Shown here piece by piece: positions 1 to 7,031 of a stretch of DNA of 64,000 nucleotides. The DNA comes from a candidate division TA06 bacterium SM23_40 (GTDB taxonomy: Bacteria; LJUI01; SM1-40): contig LJUI01000001.1 of NCBI GenBank assembly GCA_001303705.1, positions 11,711-75,710 on the forward strand, given 5' to 3'. Below the pieces are notes generated by a model that made no database searches, was not told the DNA's origin, and worked only from the letters and a program-made list of their open reading frames with translations. The position numbers and the translations under genes were made by a program. How positions within the stretch are numbered: the first letter of the stretch is position 1; the number at the start of each line of letters is the position of its first letter.

Positions 1-151
1 GGCCCGCAGGGCGCGAGCCCTTATCGACTTCAATACGCGCGGCGCGTGACGGCAGGACGCTGGCGAGAGCGACAAACAGAACAAGACACGCCGCGAGCAG
101 AAGACGACAGAGGTCCCGAGCTGGGTTACAGGCGTGGCCCCCAGACACCAC
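1..151 (-). CDS. Start of a secreted or envelope protein, cut by the left edge
   Basis: Only about 50 codons are visible; the rest lies outside the window. The most likely start is the GTG at 149-151, about eight bases after AGAGGAGA. It opens a reading frame that looks like a signal peptide: a short N region with arginines, a hydrophobic core (LLLAACLVLFVALASVL) and a plausible cleavage near SRAA, followed by a hydrophilic sequence beginning RIEVDKG. It lies downstream of porV in the same direction, so it may belong to the same envelope/secretion group. No family can be assigned from so little sequence, and the start is inferred from the ribosome binding site and signal peptide alone. Confidence 0.5.
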   Translation of the reverse strand, partial: MVSGGHACNPARDLCRLLLAACLVLFVALASVLPSRAARIEVDKGSRPAG

Positions 152-211
152 AGGCTGATTCTCCTCTCAACTACGCTCCCCTGAAGCAAGAAGTGTGAAG
201 ACCGGATGACC

Positions 212-260
212 TCCGGCGCCGGAAGACCGCGCTGCGCTCCCCAGCTCGGATGACCATCCG
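212..260. repeat. Small palindromes in the gap after porV
   Basis: The gap between porV and the next gene (152-273) holds a perfect 12-base palindrome TCCGGCGCCGGA at 212-223 and a short hairpin CGGATG/CATCCG at 247-260. Neither is followed by a T tract on the minus strand, so neither is a clear intrinsic terminator. They could be operators or chance structure. Confidence 0.3.
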
Positions 261-273
261 GGATTGGCAGAAG

Positions 274-1260
274 CTAGAACCGCGCACCTAGCGAGAACTT
301 CTTATTGTCATGCTGCACTTCGCCCCCGGGCTCCATGGCGAAGTCGAACATGAAGAACTTGACATTGAATCCGACCCCGAACGTCGGACCCTGAATCCGG
401 CCTATCTTATCGTACACATATCCAGTCCGGAGCGCGAAGATATCGTAATAGATGTACTCAGCTCCCACGTGCTTCACTGCTTCATCGAACTCGTATCCAA
501 GGTCGTCACCAAGTGCGACCAGTACCTTCGTCACCTCGCCGGCGACGGTCAACCGGGAGATCTCGTCGTCGAGCAGCCGATAGGCGAAGCCAAGCCGCAG
601 ATTCCGTGCCAGGGGGTCCGATTCCTCAGGGCTGATATAGCTGATGTTGGGCCCGAGATTCTGAAGGACCCCGGCCAGCGTGAGGTATGGCACAGGGCCC
701 TTGTACAGGATGCCCAGGTCGAGGGCATAGCTCGAGCCAGTACCCTTCCCCTGTTCCACGCCCGTGCCGAGATCGGCGAGATGGCTGTAGATATACTTCA
801 GATTGGCTCCCACCCCCACGCTCTCAGACAGCTTCATGCCATAGGAGACGGCCGGCGCAATGTCATAGGCATAGAATTCGCCTAACTCCTCACCTTCTTC
901 ATTTGTCCGCACCTGCTTCCCGTATGAGAGCCAGGTGACATTCCCTCCCACGACGCCCCATTCCCCTAGCGGATGAACGTAGCTGCTGAACATGTAGTAC
1001 AGATCGGGCGCGAATTCAGGCAGCCATTGAGAGTACATATACGTGATCTCATGCTCTGTGAGGAACGCGAGGCCAGCCGGATTGAAGTACGTGGCCGACG
1101 CGTCATCCGCCACCGCAGCGAATGCGCTGCCCATTCCGCTTGCCCTTGCCCCGGGGCGTATGAGCAGAAAGATCGTCCCGTACTCCGAGATAGCGTACGA
1201 CTTGGAGGCGGCCCCGACGATAGCAGACGCTGCCATCAGAAGGATGACTATCCGTCTCAT
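274..1260 (-). CDS. porV: PorV/PorQ-family outer-membrane beta-barrel protein
   Basis: A 328-residue protein with a signal peptide (residues 1-23, cleavage after SYA). The PorV/PorQ signature follows: a glycine/alanine-rich stretch (GARASGMGSAFAAVADD) and then ATYFNPAGL. The rest alternates short aromatic beta strands with loops and ends in a barrel-type terminus (SLGARF). In Bacteroidota, PorV is the outer-membrane shuttle that carries type IX secretion cargo to the sortase PorU. Here it lies directly after the porU gene, the arrangement known for the attachment complex, which supports PorV over other FadL-like barrels. The ATG is preceded by a strong AAAGGAGGAAT site and by its own sigma-70-like promoter. 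PorQ or a generic PorV-like barrel is the main alternative. Confidence 0.8.
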   Translation of the reverse strand: MRRIVILLMAASAIVGAASKSYAISEYGTIFLLIRPGARASGMGSAFAAVADDASATYFNPAGLAFLTEHEITYMYSQWLPEFAPDLYYMFSSYVHPLGEWGVVGGNVTWLSYGKQVRTNEEGEELGEFYAYDIAPAVSYGMKLSESVGVGANLKYIYSHLADLGTGVEQGKGTGSSYALDLGILYKGPVPYLTLAGVLQNLGPNISYISPEESDPLARNLRLGFAYRLLDDEISRLTVAGEVTKVLVALGDDLGYEFDEAVKHVGAEYIYYDIFALRTGYVYDKIGRIQGPTFGVGFNVKFFMFDFAMEPGGEVQHDNKKFSLGARF

Positions 1261-1299
1261 GTAATGATTCCTCCTTTGATAAGGCTCATCCCTGAGTAA

Positions 1300-1328
1300 A
1301 TCCTAGTAGCCGCGCCCACAGCTGTCAA
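1300..1328 (-). promoter_or_regulatory. Sigma-70-type promoter for porV
   Basis: On the minus strand a perfect -35 TTGACA (1323-1328) is separated by exactly 17 bases from a -10-like TAGGAT (1300-1305, four of six consensus bases). It lies in the 122-base gap between porU and porV, about 40 bases ahead of the porV start. It would allow PorV to be made independently of PorU. Confidence 0.6.
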
Positions 1329-1382
1329 GCGAAATCAGACTTGTCGGCCCGGCTTCCCGGCAGAGGCGGTCTCCCCCAGGCG

Positions 1383-4300
1383 CTACCGCAGCACCGCCAG
1401 CCTCCCAATGGCACTCGCCTCCAGAATCACAGAACCGGACAACCCCGCACCACTCCTGGACGCCCTGGCGATGATCTTATAGATGTATACACCATTCGCC
1501 AACCGGTCTCCATCCTCGTCCCTGCCGTTCCACCAGACCTGGTTGTAGCCTGCCTCACCTGCGATGCCGGTAACCTTCCTTATAAGGCGCCCGCTCACTG
1601 TGAAGATCCGTATCTCGACGTCGGCATCCCGCGTGAGCTGGAAGGTGAAGTGGGTGTCATTCGGAAATGGATTGGGATAGTTAACGACGTGATCGATCCG
1701 CAGATCGATATCTTCGACGACTCTCACCACGGTCGAGACGCTCGTCCGATTGAGATGACTGTCGGACGCAGTCACCTCAATGGTGTCTTCTCCGGCCGGC
1801 AGAGTCAGTGGATACGTGAACCGGCCGCTCTGATAACTCCCCTGGTCATACACGAAATAGTCTGTGACGTCCAGCCAGTTCGCGGGGTCGTTGTTGATGA
1901 TTATACGGATCTGATGCCCGGTGATACCAGAGATGTTGATGCCGCTCGGGTCTGCGATTACGGCCTCCAGCGTGAGGTCTTCAGGAACGTAGTCTCCATC
2001 GACGATAGGCTTTCCGCTTGCGAACAGACGGATGCTCGGACCGAGCGTATCGGAGGTCGGCGCAGCTCCTGACCCACGGACACTCAGCGAATCGATCAAT
2101 CCGCGACCCTCGCTCAACCCGTCCCAGAGATAGGCCGTCACCCTCCCCCTCTGTCCGCTATCGATTCCTTCCGGCACCACAAATTCGGCGCGCAACTGTC
2201 CGCCCACGACCTGGGAGGTGCCCCTGAACAACTCGTCCCCGGGGAGGAGGTAACGCACCGTACTTCCGTTCGGTATCTGGTGATCGACCGTATCGATTGC
2301 CCCCGAGACAACGACAAACGCCATCCCATCGACCGGAGCGCCCCCCAGCGTTACCGTCCCCTCCAGACTGAGTAGTTCTCCCGCAATCAGGCTATCCCTC
2401 GTCACAACGCTGTCGCCCACGACCGTAGTCAGCGAATCGAGCAGTACCGTCATGGGTGTCTCGGGCCGGCGATAGGCAATGGCGGGATCACCGAAGATCA
2501 GGTAGTATCTGTTAGTGGTCCAGAAGTTCGCCATCTTCCCGGAAGTCAGGCACTCTCCAACTGTCAGCAGGCTGTCGGCCAGAAGCGCGGCCAATGTCGT
2601 ATCTGTCAACTCGGCGTTAGGAGTGCTCTGGGTGGGACGACTCGCCGCAAAGCAAACCACCGCACCATCGTCGATGCGACTCATGTAACCGGCCATCGAT
2701 TCGAGCAGTGGATCATCAAACTGCCCCACCGAGCAGGAAGCCACCATCATGATGTACCACATCGGCCGATTGGCGAACCGATCGATATCGACGGGATGTC
2801 GGAGTACCCGCTCGTGGGCGAGGACCGACGAATTCCCGTGCCCGATGTAGGAGACGACTCCAACGCCCCGATTGATCCCACGGATGATGTCCTCTCTCGC
2901 CTCCGGCTTCTGCCCTCCGGAATCTCTGGGATACTCCATGAGATAGACCTTCACCTGGTCATAGAGATCCGGGATATGATTATGAGAGAGATCTTCCGTA
3001 TCCCTTACGTGTACTGTTTCCAGATTGCTGAATTCGCTGAATTCATCGTCCGCTATCAGCAGCACCCGGTTTCGCCAGGCGCCGAGCTCCGGACTGCCCT
3101 CGTACGCAAGCGTCTTGGCGATCCATGAAGCCGCCTCGGATTCCGAGCGAACGGCGAACCGACCGAGGTGTATGTCAGGAAAGCGGTCGTTTCCGTCGAA
3201 GTAGGCAAACCAGTCGTCATAGGCTATGGTCTGGCTCTCATATGTGGGAATGAAGTTGAGGGAGATGGTGAGGCCCAGATTGTTCTTGAAATCGTAGCTT
3301 GCCGTGCCCAGAAACAGACAATAGGCGGGGGCCGGTGACCACTCGCCGCTCCTGACTGCATGTCTGAGGAAGTCCCGTATGGCTGTAGGATCGAGGAGCC
3401 CACCAGCGAATTCATCATAGACATCCTGTGCGTCGATCAGCATCGCCCTGGGGGCAGTGACGCGGGCTAGATGATCCTCCCGCCAATCGACAAGCGCCTG
3501 AGCGGCTGAGAGGAAATCTTCATGACTGATGACGATATAGTCGGCGCCTGCCACAGGATGGCGAAGGTCAGAAGGTGAATCGGCCTCTATCCTCTCGGGC
3601 GACCGCAACCCTGAACCGTCAACAGCCAGGTACTGCGAAGGTTCACTCGGTCCGTCATCGAACGTGAGACTGTCCGACCCGGCGGCGAACCCCGTGATCT
3701 CGACCGGCGAAAGCGGATCCGTGATGTCCCACACCTCGGCATCGGTCCCTATGCCTCGCACCGTGAACCGATAGATCCCTGTTGGAGCGATCGGACTCCC
3801 GAATCGCAGTCCGCCGCCAGCAGCGACAAATGCCCGCCTGTATTCGAGCTCGAAGTAGTCGAGGCGGACAGTGCTCGATGTCTCATCATCGGGTCCCCGG
3901 TAGTGCTCTATCTCGATCGTATTCTGGCCTTCCTCCAGCCACGGTCCCTCCCCGGCGATGTTCACCTGGCCACTCCCCCAGACGGCCTCCCCCGCGAGAT
4001 GGTCGTTCAGATAGAGACGTATGCGATGTGGATCGCCGCTCGATGCACTGAGGAGGGCCGCTCTGATCAGGACAGTATCGCCGCTCGTCACGCCTTCGAG
4101 GTTAACAGTATAGTACGTGCTCACACTCGATTCCGTGCTCCCGCGTGTCAGTTCCTCCCAGATCCACTCCAGGCCCGAGCGCTCGTAGAGATTGATACGT
4201 TCCTCCTCAAGACGAATGCGGTCGGTGAATCTCGAGATGTCGACGGCACCCGGGTTCACCGGCGCCCCATACCGTTGCGGAACCCGTGCCCCCTGGACGC

Positions 4301-5336
4301 CGCCCCAACTCAGCCAGTAGACATTCTCGTCTGTATATGGATTTCCATAGTAGAGGTATTGGCTGGACAGAGAATCGAACTCCCAGTCCGCCACTCCTAC
4401 ACCGTAGAAGAGGAGGTAATCCCCGGGGTCGAACGCCTCATCCTCCTCACCATTGACTTTGATCGGAACCTCTACCGAGTCGGGGCGAGGATCGGTGAGC
4501 GAAGTCGGGAGCACCCTTCCTCCCCAGCTATGCACCTTGAATGTCTGGGGATCGATCATCTCCACAGGAAGGCCGGCCGCAGCGAGATCGTTGTAGGTGA
4601 GCGCATAGAGCCCCGGCTCCGTCACGACAACCTTGTACCGCTCCCCCTGTGTCCACATTCCCCTCGCCGGGTAGGCCTCAGCTTCACTGCATCGCCTCCA
4701 GGATCTCGCCTGGTCGTAGTTGAGCAGCGTTCGCCGATAGATGGACTCAAACGGATCATCGGGTTCGGCAGGTGCACACCCCTCGCCCTCCACCGCAAAC
4801 CGGACGTCCACGACTATCCGCCGGGCGATCACAGCCCTTCCTCGGGCCGGTTCGTACCGCACTGGAAAGAGCGTCACGGAAAAAACGCGTTGATTGCGGA
4901 GAAAGGTCGGCTCGTCTGTTACCATCGGCGGCATCGGCGTCTCACGTTCAGCCGCCCGCGGGCCGGATCCGGCGGGGACAACGATGGGGATGTCTGCCTC
5001 AACCTCCGCGCCCCACTGCACCTCGATCAGTTCTGCCTCCACCGATCCTTCGAGGGGTACTCCGACGTGCACGCGCCGGATGGGCAGTTCGGGCTTCCCG
5101 ATCTCCTGCAGACGCACGGTCCCTGGGAGGTAGAGTCTCCTCCCACGGAAGGAGGGCGTGCCCGGCTGGTACTCGAATACCAGGCCGTCACCCCGTGTTT
5201 CGATAATCTTCACCACGGCATCGTCTCTGCTTGCGTCTGCGCTGCCGGCCCACACGGTCACGATAGCCGCGATGATGAACGGGGCCACGCACCAGAGCAA
5301 CGGAGATGAGCGTTTCATCATTCGGTATCCGAGCAT
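1383..5336 (-). CDS. porU: Type IX secretion sortase PorU (C25 gingipain-like peptidase)
   Basis: A protein of 1317 residues, or about 1311 if translation starts at the later ATG near 5318, which leads straight into a signal peptide (KRSSPLLWCVAPFIIAAIV, ending ADA). A long beta-rich N-terminal region precedes a peptidase C25 domain (about 590-960). The catalytic dyad is visible: His833 in YIGHGNSS and Cys868 in VASCSVGQFDDP, the motif pattern typical of PorU (GHG, then C-x3-FDDP, then a Ser/Thr-Arg near the end). Residues 1214-1317 form a FlgD-like beta domain opening with NYPNPF, the form used as a type IX sorting domain. PorU in Bacteroidota cleaves this domain from cargo and attaches the product to lipid. 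It is one base from the Trm112-like gene and followed by porV. A generic C25 peptidase is the alternative, but the porV neighbour argues for the sortase. Confidence 0.85.
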   Translation of the reverse strand: MLGYRMMKRSSPLLWCVAPFIIAAIVTVWAGSADASRDDAVVKIIETRGDGLVFEYQPGTPSFRGRRLYLPGTVRLQEIGKPELPIRRVHVGVPLEGSVEAELIEVQWGAEVEADIPIVVPAGSGPRAAERETPMPPMVTDEPTFLRNQRVFSVTLFPVRYEPARGRAVIARRIVVDVRFAVEGEGCAPAEPDDPFESIYRRTLLNYDQARSWRRCSEAEAYPARGMWTQGERYKVVVTEPGLYALTYNDLAAAGLPVEMIDPQTFKVHSWGGRVLPTSLTDPRPDSVEVPIKVNGEEDEAFDPGDYLLFYGVGVADWEFDSLSSQYLYYGNPYTDENVYWLSWGGVQGARVPQRYGAPVNPGAVDISRFTDRIRLEEERINLYERSGLEWIWEELTRGSTESSVSTYYTVNLEGVTSGDTVLIRAALLSASSGDPHRIRLYLNDHLAGEAVWGSGQVNIAGEGPWLEEGQNTIEIEHYRGPDDETSSTVRLDYFELEYRRAFVAAGGGLRFGSPIAPTGIYRFTVRGIGTDAEVWDITDPLSPVEITGFAAGSDSLTFDDGPSEPSQYLAVDGSGLRSPERIEADSPSDLRHPVAGADYIVISHEDFLSAAQALVDWREDHLARVTAPRAMLIDAQDVYDEFAGGLLDPTAIRDFLRHAVRSGEWSPAPAYCLFLGTASYDFKNNLGLTISLNFIPTYESQTIAYDDWFAYFDGNDRFPDIHLGRFAVRSESEAASWIAKTLAYEGSPELGAWRNRVLLIADDEFSEFSNLETVHVRDTEDLSHNHIPDLYDQVKVYLMEYPRDSGGQKPEAREDIIRGINRGVGVVSYIGHGNSSVLAHERVLRHPVDIDRFANRPMWYIMMVASCSVGQFDDPLLESMAGYMSRIDDGAVVCFAASRPTQSTPNAELTDTTLAALLADSLLTVGECLTSGKMANFWTTNRYYLIFGDPAIAYRRPETPMTVLLDSLTTVVGDSVVTRDSLIAGELLSLEGTVTLGGAPVDGMAFVVVSGAIDTVDHQIPNGSTVRYLLPGDELFRGTSQVVGGQLRAEFVVPEGIDSGQRGRVTAYLWDGLSEGRGLIDSLSVRGSGAAPTSDTLGPSIRLFASGKPIVDGDYVPEDLTLEAVIADPSGINISGITGHQIRIIINNDPANWLDVTDYFVYDQGSYQSGRFTYPLTLPAGEDTIEVTASDSHLNRTSVSTVVRVVEDIDLRIDHVVNYPNPFPNDTHFTFQLTRDADVEIRIFTVSGRLIRKVTGIAGEAGYNQVWWNGRDEDGDRLANGVYIYKIIARASRSGAGLSGSVILEASAIGRLAVLR

Positions 5337-5337
5337 T

Positions 5338-5508
5338 CTAGTCGTCGATCTTCTTTGCTTCGTCTATGAGCATGATCGGGATATCGTCCCTGATCGGGTA
5401 AGCGAGCTTGCATGCGCGACAGAGGAGACGTTCCCCCTTCTGGTCATATTCGAGCTCTCCCTTGCACTTGGGACATGCCAGAATCTCGAGAAGCTTATCA
5501 TCCAGCAT
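5338..5508 (-). CDS. Trm112-like small zinc-ribbon protein
   Basis: A 56-residue protein starting MLDDKLLEILACPKCKG. It has CPKC near residues 12-15 and CRAC at 30-33, the four-cysteine zinc knuckle of the Trm112/YcaR family, followed by the family's usual YPIRDDIPIML segment. Trm112 proteins are small partners of methyltransferases in eukaryotes; bacterial members are mostly uncharacterised and often sit near lipid A or cell-envelope genes. The ATG follows GGAGGTTCTGC. The stop codon is one base before the first porU start, so the two genes are probably translationally coupled. A link to secretion is inferred from position only. Confidence 0.85.
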   Translation of the reverse strand: MLDDKLLEILACPKCKGELEYDQKGERLLCRACKLAYPIRDDIPIMLIDEAKKIDD

Positions 5509-5569
5509 TGCAGAACCTCCTGATTCGGAACCGCTTACTCGCCGATGACACCCCCTGGGAGAGGGGTAT

Positions 5570-6928
5570 CTAACGCGCTGTAATCTCCTTCACCACCAAT
5601 GCCACCGGAAGGGGACCGCTCTCTAGAATTGCGACAAGGCCACGCACCTCGTCCGAGGACATGCCGAGGCCGAATCTGATGATGCCGAGCTGTCCCCGCC
5701 TCACGATCGGTGCATCAACCACCCGCCGGTCCACAACGACCGCCAGGGGACGATCGACCAGACGTCCATCCTCGCCCAATCGCGCGGCGCAGAGTGAATC
5801 GAGTTCTATCTCGACGAGAGGGCGGCTTAGATCGTCAAACGCCGAGCGCACTGCCCGCATACACCCCTGTGGTGTTCCGGACAGAGGGCGGAGAAGCACT
5901 AGAGGCCGGCTCACCTTCTCTCTTTCGAAGGCCAGCCTGGCGCCCTCTCCATAGCGCGATTCGACCCCCTCAGCACGGAGCGTCACGACATCTTCATCGG
6001 GCCAGCAGCCGAGCCACAACTCCAGCGAGCCCGGCCGGACGGCAACCTGAGCCACCTTGAACGGCGCATCCACATTTCCCAGGTCCAACACAATGCGCCG
6101 CCCCGCCACATCGACCTCGATGTCCGCTTCCGGGGCAAAGGATCGACATCGAGCCTCGACCACGGTGCGAGCCGCCTGAAGGAGTTGTTGTTGGGGACGC
6201 TCTTCAGCGCCGGGTTCTAACACGATCCGGTGGCGTCGACCAGCTGTGGGCAGCCGGAGCTCAAGGGGCCCCCCGATCTCATCGAACGCCATTTCCCACC
6301 ATAGAGAGGGGGACGCCACGCCGTCCTCCCGCGCCAGTATGCGCTCGGGCAACAGCCGTTCGGCATCCACCCAGATCTGTCCGGTGACCGACTTCGTCAT
6401 CGTGGGATCGAGGAGCGCAACATTCGGCTCAAATCCGAATACGTACATTCTCTTTTCACGGTGGATCTCCTCGCCCTCGAATGAGAACGGCCCCTTACCG
6501 AGGACCACCTCCACCTGGCCCAGAGGATTACTCGCCTCCTCGCGGGGGCCTCTCACCCACTCCCGTTCAGTTCCCAGAGACTTATACTGCTGGTCGCCTA
6601 TGCCGTACGCCTCCTCCTCTTCCTCTTCCTCTCCGAATCGCCACGCTCCCCGGACATGCACGAGATCGGGCCAGACACGCTCACCCTCAAACGTAGCCTC
6701 CACCTGGCCGAGCGCGCCACCTGCATGCCTTCTCAGTTCCCAGCGAAAGCGGAATGGCTGCTCAGCGAGGTTCCCGAGTGCGTGCTCAACCATCTCCTCG
6801 GGCGGTGCAGGAGGGACGAGTGGGGTCTGATAACGAACCGGGGCGGGACAGCCCGCCACCGTCAACATCGACGCCAGTGCGCATGCTCGAGCAACCATCA
6901 GGAACCGCACGACTCCTCCGGCGGACAC
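5570..6928 (-). CDS. Lipoprotein with a SecD periplasmic head-like domain
   Basis: A 452-residue protein with a lipoprotein signal: hydrophobic stretch ending LTVAGC, so Cys27 would be lipidated. The middle part (about 45-240) resembles the LolA/LppX-type lipoprotein-sorting fold in its alternating beta pattern. It contains a run of eight acidic residues near residue 100. The C-terminal third (about 250-452) resembles the P1 head of SecD: a beta strand, LAVVVDRRVVDAPIV, then SSDEVRGLVAILESGPLPV. This matches the SecD head pattern of LAIVLDG..V.SAP, then F..eeA..La.lLrsGaLP. There are no SecD transmembrane segments, so it is not a translocase motor. It lies between the barrel fusion gene and the Trm112/porU/porV genes. 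A role in envelope protein handling is inference. Confidence 0.6.
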   Translation of the reverse strand: MSAGGVVRFLMVARACALASMLTVAGCPAPVRYQTPLVPPAPPEEMVEHALGNLAEQPFRFRWELRRHAGGALGQVEATFEGERVWPDLVHVRGAWRFGEEEEEEEAYGIGDQQYKSLGTEREWVRGPREEASNPLGQVEVVLGKGPFSFEGEEIHREKRMYVFGFEPNVALLDPTMTKSVTGQIWVDAERLLPERILAREDGVASPSLWWEMAFDEIGGPLELRLPTAGRRHRIVLEPGAEERPQQQLLQAARTVVEARCRSFAPEADIEVDVAGRRIVLDLGNVDAPFKVAQVAVRPGSLELWLGCWPDEDVVTLRAEGVESRYGEGARLAFEREKVSRPLVLLRPLSGTPQGCMRAVRSAFDDLSRPLVEIELDSLCAARLGEDGRLVDRPLAVVVDRRVVDAPIVRRGQLGIIRFGLGMSSDEVRGLVAILESGPLPVALVVKEITAR

Positions 6929-7031
6929 GGCGAATCAATCTTGCAGGTCTCCGGCTCCTCAGTCCCGTACCGACCGGCGATGCGTGAGACTCGCGCACTT
7001 TTGGTCGAAGACTGCGGATGTAAGGAAAGGA

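Noticed and set aside
596-615. A sigma-54-like TGGCACGGAATCTGCG within porV.
   Set aside because: It lies inside coding sequence, both ends of the -12 element deviate, and no gene start follows at a suitable distance.
3903-5309. A long plus-strand open frame opposite porU (about 468 codons), and similar long plus-strand frames elsewhere.
   Set aside because: Products are arginine/proline/serine-rich with no recognisable domain, and each lies antisense to a gene with clear domains in the other strand. High GC content leaves such shadow frames open.
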